NCBI GenBank assembly: GCA_039720395.1
Contig: CM077829.1
Coordinates: 21,240,685-21,304,684 of the forward strand
From: Liquidambar formosana
Lineage: Eukaryota; Streptophyta; Magnoliopsida; Saxifragales; Altingiaceae
DNA: 64,000 bases
Direction: 5' to 3'
The translations under genes were made by a program, and so were the position numbers. The notes under the pieces are model-generated. The model was not told where the DNA came from. It worked only from the letters and a program-made list of their open reading frames with translations, and searched no databases. This document shows positions 19,734 through 30,763 of the stretch, one piece after another (position 1 is the first letter of the stretch; the number at the start of each line of letters is the position of its first letter).

Positions 19734-22700
19734 AAGCTACTATCAGGCAGGTCATGATCTTCCTCTTCAAGGATCTCTGCAATGGCTCCATCTTCTAGGT
19801 ACCAATTATGAAGCGGCATGGTTGCATGGTGAATTGACGAATCTTGGCAATCTTCTGTTGCTGACTCCCCCAAAGTAAGAACCATATCTTGGAACATGGT
19901 AACCATAGCCTCGGTATCCACATGCTCTACCCAATCTTCTTTCTTCTTTCCCATAGAATTGTACCAACTTGTCAAGCTTCGAGGATTCAGCCCCTCTGTA
20001 AAGTACTTGTCACAAAAATCCTTATCTACCAATGCTGGATCAGAACTTGGGTAAAAAGTGCAATAGTGTGATGGCTCTTCCTTTCCGAACTCCTCTTCTA
20101 TGCACTGCACATACTCAAACCCAGACAAGGGTATCCCAACTGATTCTGGCTTTATTTCACATATGGGTACACCCGCCATTTTCAAATCATAGTCCCCTTG
20201 AAGTGTAACAATGTCTCCCTCATGTGGGAACTTTACCTTTTGATGCAATGATGATGGTACAGCCCCAGCAGGATGAATCCAAGGCCTTCCCAATAATAGA
20301 TTAAAACATGACGGCACATCCAAGACTTGAAACTCCACTCTAAACTCCGTGGGTCCCATGATTAAAGGTAGAGTGATCACCCCAATTACTTCTCTACAGG
20401 TATTATCATACGCCCTCACTGTCTGCCCAGATGGAGTGAAATCGGTGGGCCCCAAGCCCAAAACAGTTGCAGTTCTCAAGGGACATACATTCAATGCGGA
20501 ACCATTATCAATCAAGACCGTAGGAACTCTCTTCCCCATGGTATCAATAGTTATATGCAAGGCTTGGGAGTGGCTTGGCCCACTCTTAGGTAAGTCCGCC
20601 TCTGTGAATACTATAGTGGAATTCTTCGGAGCAGGGTTTACTAGATTCACCAATCCCTTAGGAGACAAATCCACCGGAACCTGTATCTGATTTAACAACT
20701 TCAACACTGTCTGTCTGTGCTTGTGAGAGGCCATAAGCAAGCCCCAGATGGTGATATTGGCATTGGTCTTCTTCAATTGTCGGAGTACTTCATCCTCTTC
20801 TTCTTGCACATCAAGGCGCTTATCTAACTCACCCAGTGGATTATCAGATTCCAAGTGCGGAGGCTTGAAATGGCGGCCCCCTCTTGTCATGTGGTCTACT
20901 TCTTCATCACTAGCCCATATGTCATCAATTTCATTTGTGTCACCCATCAGGTCATCCCATTCAATCATGTCAATGTCCTCCATCTGCACCTCTTCGGGTA
21001 TATCATCCCAGCCCGTAGGAATTATGGGCTCACTTGGCAATGGATCAGGATAAAGCACATAGTAATCAAACTTCCCCGAAGGTTCTCCCAATAACCCCAC
21101 TTGAGGGTCTCCTGCTTCGTACCTTTCTTTCAACTGCTGTTGGATGGACTTCTTTGGCAATTGCAGGGTCTTTTGATCAATGAGGTCTTGAACGACCTTT
21201 CTCAACATAGCACAGTCCTCAGTGTCATGGCCGGGTATACCATGGTATTGGCAATATTGATGGGGTGTTTGGGGTCTTGGCTTTGGAGGGTGAGGTATGA
21301 TAAGGCCTTGGTTACAGCATTGGTGAAAGGCTTGGGCCAAGGACATGGGTAATGGAGTGTATTGTCTTATGGGTAGGCAAGGTCGAGATGGGTCGGCTTC
21401 AATGGCATTTATGGAGTTGGATGAATTATGAGAGGGAAGTGGATTTTGAGTGACATTTGGGCGATTTGGTGGAGTTGGTGGTGAGATGATTTGCTTGTCA
21501 AGTAAGTCTTGGATCTCATGCCTAAGGCGATAGCAACGGTTGGTTGAGTGGCCTTTGGCTTGGTGGAATTTGCAGTATTCATTCTCATTGTAGCTCTTGG
21601 GCAATGGGTTTGGTGGTGGTCTTGGGTCGAGAGGTTTCAACAGGCCTCGGCTTTTTAGCTTTTCAAGTACTTTCTCAAGTGGCATATGCAGCTCGGTGAA
21701 TTGGCGAGGTGGGTTGGTGTCATTTAGGGAGATAGGTTGAATGGGTTGGGCTATAGCATTGACCTCGGCATTGTTTTTCCCAGCAAAGTTCGGCCTGCGG
21801 CTCTTTTGGACTTCTTCTGTCTTGATTGACCCGTCGGCAATGGCATCCTCAACTTGTGTACCTGCTCCGATAAGAGCCTTGAAATTAGGGAAGTAGTGAG
21901 CAAAGAGGTGCTTGTGATACACCGGCAATAGGTTCTTAACCACCAACTGAATCTGATCTTCCTCATTCGGTCTATCTGCCATTCTCGAGGCCTTTTGCCT
22001 CCACCTTGTAATGAAAGCAGAAAAGGTCTCATTAGCCCCTTGTTTTGTGGTCTCTAGGTCCCTTCTTGTGACATCCACCTCAGTGTTGTACTTATAGTGT
22101 TCTGAAAACTCATTACATATATCTTCCCAAGTTCGGGTTCTATTCTCATCCAAGGCTAGGAACCATTTTAAAGCAGAAGTGGCGAGGGTTTCATGGAACA
22201 TTTGGGCCAAGAGTTCATCTGTTGCTCCTCGAGGGTGCATAGCTCGTACATACATCTTCAAATGGGTCTTGGGGCAACCCGTTCCATCAAACTTTTCTAA
22301 TTCAGGCATCTTGAATTGTAGTGGAATACGAGCTTGAGGAAACAAAGATAGGGTACGTACATCCACCATGTCATCTGTCCTACGGATTCCCTTTATAGTT
22401 CTCTCCAAGGCTTCTACCTTGCTAGCCAACACAGAGTCTGTATCAGAGGTCTTCCCCTTACTTCCCCCTTCCAGGTTAAAAACTTCAGGTGATTCATTCC
22501 CTTTGGGCTGAGTACTTCCCCCATCATTGGTCTTAGTGCCCTCTCCAGACTGGGTCCCATTTTCGGTGTTATCCCCCGGGGTACGGCCATTATTCTGTTC
22601 GGGTTCGGACATCTTATGTTGGATATCTTGGGCCATTTTCAATGCTCTCTCGGATACATCAGTGGTGTAATCAAGTTTGGTCACGATAGCCTTCAAACAG

Positions 22701-22744
22701 GTCTCAACATCAAAACCCCCTTCACTAGTTGCTTCATCGGCCAT
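19730..22744 (-). CDS. gag-pro: Gypsy gag-protease
   Basis: The frame has 1004 codons from the first ATG (22744); it stays open a little further upstream but without an ATG. Numbering from that Met, the N-terminus is acidic/Gln-rich with a Ser/Thr-Gly-rich linker (about 45-105). The capsid-like part spans about 130-310 and includes a KWFLALDENRTRTWEDI stretch. Two knuckles of the pattern C-X2-H-X4-H-X4-C follow (CKFHQAKGHSTNRC near 400, CQYHGIPGHDTEDC near 515); this spacing is unusual against the common CCHC box but seen in Tat-group Gag. An acidic, Asp/Glu-rich segment lies near 600-670. The aspartic protease active site is IDNGSALNV near 770, and LLLGRPWIH near 845 is the protease flap-side motif. 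The frame ends in a TAG that probable splicing would remove. Confidence 0.93.
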   Translation of the reverse strand: MADEATSEGGFDVETCLKAIVTKLDYTTDVSERALKMAQDIQHKMSEPEQNNGRTPGDNTENGTQSGEGTKTNDGGSTQPKGNESPEVFNLEGGSKGKTSDTDSVLASKVEALERTIKGIRRTDDMVDVRTLSLFPQARIPLQFKMPELEKFDGTGCPKTHLKMYVRAMHPRGATDELLAQMFHETLATSALKWFLALDENRTRTWEDICNEFSEHYKYNTEVDVTRRDLETTKQGANETFSAFITRWRQKASRMADRPNEEDQIQLVVKNLLPVYHKHLFAHYFPNFKALIGAGTQVEDAIADGSIKTEEVQKSRRPNFAGKNNAEVNAIAQPIQPISLNDTNPPRQFTELHMPLEKVLEKLKSRGLLKPLDPRPPPNPLPKSYNENEYCKFHQAKGHSTNRCYRLRHEIQDLLDKQIISPPTPPNRPNVTQNPLPSHNSSNSINAIEADPSRPCLPIRQYTPLPMSLAQAFHQCCNQGLIIPHPPKPRPQTPHQYCQYHGIPGHDTEDCAMLRKVVQDLIDQKTLQLPKKSIQQQLKERYEAGDPQVGLLGEPSGKFDYYVLYPDPLPSEPIIPTGWDDIPEEVQMEDIDMIEWDDLMGDTNEIDDIWASDEEVDHMTRGGRHFKPPHLESDNPLGELDKRLDVQEEEDEVLRQLKKTNANITIWGLLMASHKHRQTVLKLLNQIQVPVDLSPKGLVNLVNPAPKNSTIVFTEADLPKSGPSHSQALHITIDTMGKRVPTVLIDNGSALNVCPLRTATVLGLGPTDFTPSGQTVRAYDNTCREVIGVITLPLIMGPTEFRVEFQVLDVPSCFNLLLGRPWIHPAGAVPSSLHQKVKFPHEGDIVTLQGDYDLKMAGVPICEIKPESVGIPLSGFEYVQCIEEEFGKEEPSHYCTFYPSSDPALVDKDFCDKYFTEGLNPRSLTSWYNSMGKKKEDWVEHVDTEAMVTMFQDMVLTLGESATEDCQDSSIHHATMPLHNWYLEDGAIAEILEEEDHDLPDSSL

Positions 22745-23468
22745 GTCTGACTGGTTGGTAGAATCAATCTTCACTAAGCGCCCTTGCTGGTCGCGGATCC
22801 AAGCCAGTACGTCTTCTCACTCCTCTAAGAAAGGGAACAATCAGTCTCTCATCCTAAGGGTATGTCCTAGGCTTCCATATTTGTCCCAATGACTTCACGC
22901 CATATATACTCAATTAGTCCCTTTTAATCCAATCACCTTTGCAAGGGTCATGGGCGAAAGGTACGTATTAAGGATATAGGGTGCAAAGGTCCTCTATTAA
23001 TTGTCCATTAAGCACATCACAAACACGGTCATGATATCATTACAAACAATGTGGGTGCATAAGGGTGAAACCATAGTGTCCTACAAGTCTGTCTATATGG
23101 ACTAATGATAAGGGTAGGCTGGGGTCCTTCACTTGCTTGAGCAATCTTTATACCTAACCACATGTGGCATCAGGAACGCCGCGTGGGTCCAGCAGTACGT
23201 GATTAACTCATTTAATATACCCAAGGGCAAGCCCAAGGGTACTTGGCAAGAGAGGTTGAGAGCTTTCGCCCCAACTCATGGAATCAGGAAAACCAAGGTT
23301 GAGGCTAGGCCCGTCAGTGGCAAGGGACATCGATCCTAACATGCAAGAGTTTGCGCACACAATGCAATAAATGAAAGCACACAATCAAGCGAATGCCATG
23401 TGATTGATTTTAATTAAACAAAAGAAATTAACTTAGCCCAATCAAATTGTATAGAGTCTAGCCCGCAA
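22745..23468 (-). other. Gypsy 5' leader
   Basis: About 720 bases lie between the primer site and the gag ATG. No additional ORF comparable with the ORF1 of classic Ogre elements is seen. The outer part (23170-23340) is also found in copy F (57152-57300), which helps place F's Copia insertion. Confidence 0.7.
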
Positions 23469-23487
23469 ATCCCCAGTGGAGTCGCCA
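23469..23487 (-). other. Primer binding site of Gypsy element (Arg tRNA type)
   Basis: Three bases inside the 5' LTR, the coding strand reads tggcgactccactgggga. On the plus strand this is the 3' end of a tRNA including CCA (gtggagtcgcca). It matches the 3' end I recall for a plant Arg tRNA, and Ogre elements are reported to use Arg tRNA. A diverged copy (tggagtcaccaaac) stands at 57441-57454. Confidence 0.75.
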
Positions 23488-25846
23488 AACTGTGAACCCC
23501 GAAAAACGTGAGGCCCACAAGGGGTTTAAAAGTCGCCAGTCTGTGGACCCAGGAAAGCGGGTTAAGGGCCCACGGGGCGGTTTTAGGTTTGAAAAAGGAA
23601 AAGGAGTCGCCACCTTATTTTTTAAAGGAAACAAGGAAAACCCTAAAAAACAGTTTTGTTTTAGGAAAACAAAATAATGACTCCATATTTAAAAATGGAA
23701 AGGCAAATGATCTTTTGGAAACCAGAGAATTCGGGGATTCGGAGGCTAAGTTACGATATGGGAAGGTTCTAGGCAAAGCCTATAGGCACCCATATCGCCC
23801 TAAACGGTCTCTGAATTTAATTGGGCTAAATCAAAGTCTTAATCACACACAAATCAACAATTATCATCACAAGACAGCATGCATATCATTCATTCATTCA
23901 TCCATATAGTCAAGTAAATAAAAGAAAAACAGAAAAAAAGAAAGGGGGAGAGGAGAAAACCTAGGATACTTAGTATCCTAGGGCGGACTTGAACATCACG
24001 AAGAGCGCCTACGTACCATGTATGGAAATACATGGATCAAAGTCCACGTAGTTCGAAAGGGAATAGGGTTATAACCTAATCAAGGCCTATGGTAAACCCT
24101 AAGTTTCCTTTCAAGTAAAACATGGTAAGCTTCCAAAAATGAACGATTCTCAAAAGGTTTTTGGTAAGTATGGAATTTGATAAAAGATGGAAACTTTGAT
24201 TTAAAAGGTATTCTTTATTGAAAGGAAACTATAGAATCTACCATACCCCTCTATTAGGAAACAACCCTAGGGGGGGGAGAAAGGGAAAGTTTTAAGGAAA
24301 GGAAAGAAGGGTGAATTGGGGCACCCTCACACCCTACTTACCTTAAGCAAAAGCAACCTGTCAAAGTAACCACCCTATTGCATAGGGTAATTACCTTATT
24401 TGTAAGATTTCATCTCACAATAGCCTAAATAACCACCCCACATTGGTGGGGTAGTTGCACCTGTTGTACCTGTCAAAGCACCTGCAATTTCCATGCAAAA
24501 CATACCAAAAATGCCAACCAAACAAGCTAGATGCCAAATCAAGCTATTATCATGCCCAAACATAGGCTAACACATGCTCCAAATATCATATCAAGGACAA
24601 ATAACAGATCTGGACAGAAATGAAATAAGGCTCAAAATCAACCACGAGTCATGCAACAACATGAATCATAAGCTAACTAAAACCCTAATTCAACCCTACA
24701 TGCAATGACATGCGAAAAACTCTAAAATCCACTACTATGAATGCAGAAAAATATCATAGTTATCAAATATGCAGCACGTACATATCAACTACGAAGAAAA
24801 CACAAAGAAAAACCCTAAGCTATCATGCTATATGCTACTTTCCTAATACAAGGATGAATGAAACCCTAGAATCACAATTGTGCTCAAAATCACATAAAAT
24901 AACTCTAAATCATGCAAAACTCATTGTGGACATCATTCTAATCATGCATATTAATCAATAGAAGCATCAACACATGATAAAAACACAAGCTTGCACATGA
25001 AATATAGCTATTCTAAGTAAAAGCCTAATTTCAGCACAAGAGAAACCCTAGAATTGCAAACATGCATTAAATCACATGGAACAGCATCCTAGCATACTAA
25101 ACAGCCCATGAATATTATCCTAATCATGCATACTAGCTAATAGAAGTATCAAAACACAATAAAAACACAAGCTTCAATATACAAAGGTGGTATTTCATGT
25201 AGAAAACCAATTTCAGCACTAAGGAAACCCTAAAGTCCCAAACATGCAATAAATCACATGGAATAGCATCCTAGCATACTAAATAGCCCACAAATATGAT
25301 CCTAAACATGCATGGAAGCAACAAGACATGATAAAAACACAAGCTCTAATATACCAAAGAGTTATTTCATGCAGAAAACCATTTTAAGCACCTAAGAAAC
25401 CCTAAAGTCCCAAACATGCAGTAAATCACATGGAATAACATCCTAGCATACTAAACAGCCCACAAATATGATCCTAAACATGCATGGAAGCAACAAGACG
25501 TGATAAAAACACAAGCTTTGATATGCAATCATCCTATTCTATGCAAAAACCCTAACTTTAAAAGAGAGAAGAGGAGGAAGGGGGGAATACCTATGGTGAA
25601 GTATCCTTTTGCTGCTGTAGGGAGTCCTCCTTCTCTTGTGTACTGCTGGGAGTTCCTTCCTTCAAGCCTTCAAGCAATGCTCCAGCCCTCCTCCAAGCTT
25701 ACTCTCACACTCTCTCACTCAAAGTATAGGTTAAACTACCCTAAGGATGGCTGCCATAGCCTCCAAGTCTCACACATGCCTCACACTTCAGAATTTTCTC
25801 TCCCAGTGGCCTCCAAAGTCCCCCTATTGCTGAAGTATAAAGGGGG

Positions 25847-25854
25847 TATTTATA
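25847..25854 (-). promoter_or_regulatory. LTR TATA box driving the Gypsy RNA
   Basis: Minus-strand tataaata in the same context as 8586-8593. RNA would begin near 25815, giving a U3 of about 1 kb and an R-U5 of about 2.3 kb. Confidence 0.7.
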
Positions 25855-26041
25855 GGGATTGAGGGAAAACCCTCAATGGTTGGGATTAAAACCCTAGGGA
25901 TTGATCCAAGGGCTCTTAGAGGTTCCCTTGGGGCTCAAGTAGGTCAAAAAAGGCTGAAATTAGGGTTAAATGGCGGCTAAAGGCGAGCAAATCCGAGAAA
26001 ATAGGATGGGAGCCGCGTCAAGGCTCAAAATAGGAAAGTGG

Positions 26042-26121
26042 CTCGGGTGACCACCTGGGGCTGGGCGGCTAGCAGCCTGGGCCCAGGCGGCTAGCCGCCC
26101 AGGCCTGGGTGGTCACCCGAG
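26042..26121. promoter_or_regulatory. 80 bp palindrome upstream of the 5' LTR promoter
   Basis: Identical in arrangement to 8781-8860: 40 bp arms, centre tggg/ccca, about four mismatches. It is the closest relative in sequence of the palindrome in front of antisense gene 2. Confidence 0.8.
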
Positions 26122-26834
26122 GCCATGTCAGCTTCAGCCCAAATTTGACCCCCTTCGACTTCCAAATGTGTTTCAGGGCCCAAATCAACTCCGATTTTGA
26201 CGAAACGAAAGCCAAAACGACCGTGTTTCGAAGAGGAATGTAATTTGAGTCACTTGAGGGAAAGAAACCCTAGCCATGGCTGCATGGTTGGGTCCTACAA
26301 AGGTGGTTAACCGCTATGCCTCACCATCGCTTAGCTTAGGTATGCACATAGGGTTGCACCGAATGCTTTCCAATTCGAAATTCAACCTCCCTAAACACAT
26401 TTGGGGATGAAATTAAGACCAATCAAGGTCAAACGAGTAGTCATAGAGTGAAAATCATGAACCAATTCGAACTAACCCGAAGTAGGTCTCTTAGCCAACT
26501 TGAGCCTTGCTGAGCCATTCTAATCCCGAACCTTCAATTCATCGAATTGATCCCACAAATACCTCAAATACAACCATATGAACTCCAATTGGCAACTTGG
26601 AGATCATTTCAAGGTCAAATGGAAAGTTTGTGATCAAAAAGACAATTATGCCCCTCAAGTCACAAAAGTTCTTATTAACCCTCAAGATCAACTCCAAATC
26701 GAACCAAAATTCATACACACCATCCTTAGGACCCTAGAAACTCAAGGCAAAAGACTAGACTCAAAAAGGAAACAAAAAGACACATGCAATGACAAACCCT
26801 AGCTAAGGTGACAAAAATGGGGTGTGACAGTCTC

Positions 26835-27828
26835 ATACAGCATTCATTGAATATAACTCATTAAATCCATGGGCCCATGGTAGAATGAATATGGAAAGGA
26901 GTTTCCATAAGTTCATCATTGAGTTGATATTAATGAATGAGTATAAAGTAATTGAACTAGGGACTTGACAGACTTCCATGTCCTATTAGTTCAATTAGAG
27001 ACATTGTGTTGATGGAAGGATGGAATTGTAACCTGTAAACTATAACAGAAGGGTTCTTTGTAAATAACTATTCACCTCATTAAGGACCACACCATGAGCC
27101 ATATGCTAGGTGTTACTCATGGTTAGTAGAAGCCCTAATTGATATAAATGAGTTATAATCAATTAGGGAATTGAAAGGAGTTTCAATTAGACCCTTAATG
27201 GAAAGTGTTCCATTGTGCACAACTTGTGCTGTTCCTACTACTTGATGATGTGAACCCAATGGGTCACACACTGATCATGCTAAGAGAGCTTGATTGTCTA
27301 TGAGAGAAAGGGTATAAGTGATTAAAGAAAAGTTCTTTAAGGGGCTAATTTGTATTTGATGCAAACTAGTGGGCTAATTGTGTAATTAAGAGTAATTACA
27401 CAAATTAGATTAGGGTTTGGAATCCCCCCTTGGCCGGCCCTATTAGTGGGCTATATAATGCCCACTATAAGGTGATGACATCATCACAATCACTCCTCCC
27501 CAAGTGCCGGCCGAATTCTCCCTTGCAGGCTCTCTCTTTCTCTCTCTCTTCTTCACCTCTAGCAACCCTAAGGAAGAAGAAGGAAAGGACAACTTGCTTA
27601 AGCTAGGTGTGGATACTGTTGGAGGCAGTGCACTTGGACTGCTCAATCAAAAGACAAAGCTTGGAGCATAAAGGAGAAGACTTGTTCAACTGTAAGTACC
27701 CTAACTCTCTTGGTAGTTAGGTTTATGGTTTTTGTATTAAGCATAATTAAGATTCATGGGTTTGGGAATCATAGGAAAAATTTTAAATTCCGCCTTTGTA
27801 TTTTTCCTCTCTAGTTTGATTCCCAACA
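26835..27828 (+). mobile_element. Solo Copia LTR, right part
   Basis: Continuation of 5566-6230 after the Gypsy insertion. It contains the TATA box (27452-27459), a pyrimidine-rich leader with ctctct runs on the plus strand (27525-27560) and the end gattcccaaca. It is followed by the repeated target aatgc (27829-27833). Confidence 0.93.
27445..27466 (+). promoter_or_regulatory. TATA box held in a short palindrome (solo Copia LTR)
   Basis: Arms agtgggc (27445-27451) and gcccact (27460-27466) enclose tatataat. Copia B LTRs have the same design with 8 bp arms taatgggc/gcccatta (31132-31155 and 38961-38984). The Copia C LTR has a plain tatataag instead. Confidence 0.65.
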
Positions 27829-27833
27829 AATGC

Positions 27834-30476
27834 AAGTGCCTTTGATGTCCTACATCACATACAAAGGTTGTATAGTGAGTAAAATAATACTATAAAGTAT
27901 AGTACTTACAAAGGACTTCTTTTGGACTACGATGTAATAAAAGTTGTTTATTAATAATCATTCTTTTGAAAAATAATTAATCACATAGAATAGCTTGAGG
28001 AGCTAGATGTGATTTAAAAATGGAAGCATAGAGAGAAGCAAGTCTTGAAAAGTCAAAGACAAAGAAATATAATTATTTTGTAGTAAATATAAGGTATTGA
28101 AAAGGGAACTTGATAAAGTATCAATTTTCCTAGAAGAACCAAACTTTTGAAGTCTTGGTTCATGCTCTAAACTAAATTGTTGGTTAGTTCTGCTTCTTGG
28201 TTTTTGGATTCTAGTGTAATCTAAATGGAAGTAGAAAGTTAAGTAGATAATAAGTTACCTTTTAAAATTTTAATAAAGCAAGAGTTGCTAGATTAATTTT
28301 GGAACTTATTCCTTAACTAGGTCATTTAAGATATTCTAGAAATTTGATTTCTGAATTTAAATGACTAATTAGAGCGAATGCAAAGTATTCTAAGAATACA
28401 AGAGATGTAGAAACTCTCATTTAAATGTAGCAAACATGACTTGGTTATGAGATGACCAAGTCCATCTTTTACTTGGTGAAGTAAAAGAGTTACATTTATA
28501 ATTTGACTAATACATTGTGATGCAAATAGTCATATAGAGCATGCATTCAATTACAGTAGACTCCTCTTAGAATACCATAGCTCAATGGTGAATCTAAGAA
28601 AACGAATTGAACCCTATTAAGATATGGTTTGATCCATGATGAGTTTTACTAATGTATCCATCTAGGATATACCTTAAAATTGCTACATATTGATAATTTA
28701 GGGTTCACTCCAGTTTTGTCCCAATTATATCAGATATGATATGGAAAGAAACCCAACTTAAAGATGTTAAGGCTTGGGATTGTGCTACGTATGTCTAGAG
28801 ACATAATGTAGACAATCTGGAAATAAGGTCAAGTAAGTGTTGAATTGTGGTATATCCCAAAGAGTGGTTGGGATAGTATTTCTATTACCCTAATGAACAA
28901 AAGTTGTCCATTAGGATGTTTGCTGGATTTTTTTGAGAAAGAGTTCATTTAAGAAAGATGCAAAAGTAGATAGAATTTACAGAATTGTCTGTAAAGCCAC
29001 AAACCAACAAAGATCCAACCCTTGCCCCTATTGAGGCAAAACCTTTAATTACACCATAGTCCTTTCATGGATCAAATTGGATATTTTTCTACATATAAGA
29101 GATATGGTATCTCTATTAATATGTGTAATAATAGTTCTATGGTGATAAAGATCACTAAAATAATCCTATTGATTATGATTAGGCGATGTTTGACATCAAC
29201 TCGAGAAATGACTAAGAGTCATTAAATCCAATATGGTTAGGTAGAGACCTAGAAGGCTAGGCTATTTGAGAATGTTTCAACATAGGCAAAAGGTTGTCTA
29301 TAAAGAAACTTGTTTGATAATAGTTATGCTGAAATCCATAATTTGGATCTTGTAATCTATAAACACACATTTTGAAATATAAGATATGTCAAAAAGGATA
29401 TAAAGATGTTATATCCAATGGTGAAAAACCATAAAAGTGTTATAGAAGTCTATTAATAGATTACAAGATTTTCATAATTAGAACATCTATAAAGTTGAAG
29501 TAATCAAATTGTTTGATTTCTCTCATTGTATAGATGGACCATGATTGTATAAAGGTTAGTGGGAGTGCGATCGTTTTTCTTTATCCTATCAATAAGATGA
29601 CATCCTAATCATTATGAATGATATATGAATGTTACCTAATATGAAGTTTTAGTTTTTGAGAAAAACTTCTTCATGAAAGATTTGGCAGAAGCATCCAACA
29701 AGATCTATAAAGATAGATCATGTAGATTGCTAAGTATCTCCAAATCATTAAACATAGTTGAAATGTTGAAGGAGTTCAACATGGAGAATTCTAAGGGAGG
29801 TTTGATTTACTTCAGATAAGAATTCATTATTCAAGGGCATGTGCCCTAGGACAACACAAGTAAGGTTCTTAAAGTGTTAAGAAGCCTTATTCTACACTAT
29901 GTATTAAACCTGATATCTATTATGTTGTAATTGTTACAAAAAGTTATCAGTCAATCCAAATTTGGAATATTGGATTGTATATGGAAATTGTAAACTCATA
30001 GAAGATGGGTATATGGATTTGGATATAATCCATATGGGGTATATTTTATATTCACTTTAGTAGGTGAAATACTTAATGGAAGAACTGTATGAAAGATACA
30101 GTGGATTCCATTATTGAGGGTGAATTAATTGTCACATTGTTTAAGAGACTGTTTGGATCTATAAGTTCATTTAGAACTTGGAGTTGTTCCTTCCATGGAG
30201 TTGCCCATACCTTGTTTTGTGACAACAATGGGTCTATAGCTCAAGCATAGGAACCACGGTCTCATCAAGAGTCCAAACACATATAGCGGCAATTCCAAGT
30301 GATTAGAGGAATCATTGGAAGGGGTAATAGATACATTACAGAAGATATTATCTACATAAGTTTTTGTAGACCTACTAACTAAAGCTTTAAAACATAATGG
30401 GTTATGCATTAGACCAAAATCTTGAGAAGATGCGTATGAGATACTTGGTCGATTGGCTTTAGTGCAAGTGGGAGAT
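27834..30476 (+). pseudogene. Copia element A, degenerate pol remnants
   Basis: This is collinear with Copia C 52860-55493. Broken pieces in pol order can be read: an integrase C-terminal-like stretch (about 28840-29040), a linker (about 29170-29230), and an RT fragment in which an Asp-Asp-Ile-Leu core (29595-29615) is followed by fragments such as EFNMENSKGG (29770-29800). An RNase H piece with a Cys-Asp-Asn-Asn-Gly string (about 30217-30235) ends the series. Stops and frame changes occur throughout, and no fragment reaches 100 codons. The end is the purine tract aagtgggagat (30466-30476), directly before the 3' LTR. Confidence 0.75.
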
Positions 30477-30763
30477 TATTAGGATTATGCCCTAGAGCCA
30501 ATCATGGAGATGATTTTTTAGGGATTAGGAACAATTATTTGATTTCATTTAAGTATGTCACATTTATTATTGATTTAATAAAAGGGCTTATTCTATTATG
30601 TTTATATGCATCATTTATATTTACATAATATGTCCATGGAGTTAGAGTTGAGAATATGAAATTACAAAGTGTTGTAGTTTTGAGACTGTAAATATATCTC
30701 TGTACTAAACTCCTAAAGCATTCCTAGTTGAAGGTTCATTATAATGGACAGTAATGAACCTCC
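30477..30763 (+). mobile_element. Copia A 3' LTR, left part
   Basis: Begins tattaggattatgcc (the first TG mutated to TA) right after the purine tract. The LTR is interrupted by Copia B and resumes at 40264. Positions 30711-30760 form one copy of a 50 bp tandem duplication whose partner is 40261-40310. Confidence 0.88.

Larger units (their letters stand above)
6231..26829 (-). mobile_element. Full-length Tat/Ogre-like Ty3/Gypsy element with antisense genes
   Basis: The 20,599 bp element is transcribed from right to left. In its own 5'-3' order it has: 5' LTR (26829-23491), Arg-type primer site, 716 bp leader, gag-protease, probable intron, RT / RNase H / archaeal-type RNase H / integrase, two genes on the opposite strand, a tandem-repeat 3' UTR, a short purine tract and the 3' LTR (9568-6231). 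The dual RNase H, the size, the pro-RT intron, the repeat-rich 3' UTR and the extra antisense ORFs are traits reported for the Tat group including Ogre and Retand. The two LTRs differ by roughly ten substitutions and one single-base indel by eye, and both main frames are open, so the copy is young and possibly still mobile. It sits inside a solo Copia LTR. Confidence 0.96.
23491..26829 (-). repeat. 5' LTR of the Gypsy element (3339 bp)
   Basis: Partner of 6231-9568. By eye it differs at about ten substitutions and a one-base insertion near 23857. It holds the functional promoter: TATA at 25847-25854 and the palindrome at 26042-26121. Its right end is followed by the target duplication gtctc (26830-26834). 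Confidence 0.96.

Noticed and set aside
16845..21352. Plus-strand ORFs of 60-129 codons opposite gag and pol
   Set aside because: They are shadows of the intact minus-strand gag-pro and pol frames, with no promoter or domain of their own.
23469..23487. tRNA 3'-end-like string (...gtggagtcgcca)
   Set aside because: Only the 3' terminus with CCA is present, next to an LTR. It is a primer binding site, not a tRNA gene.
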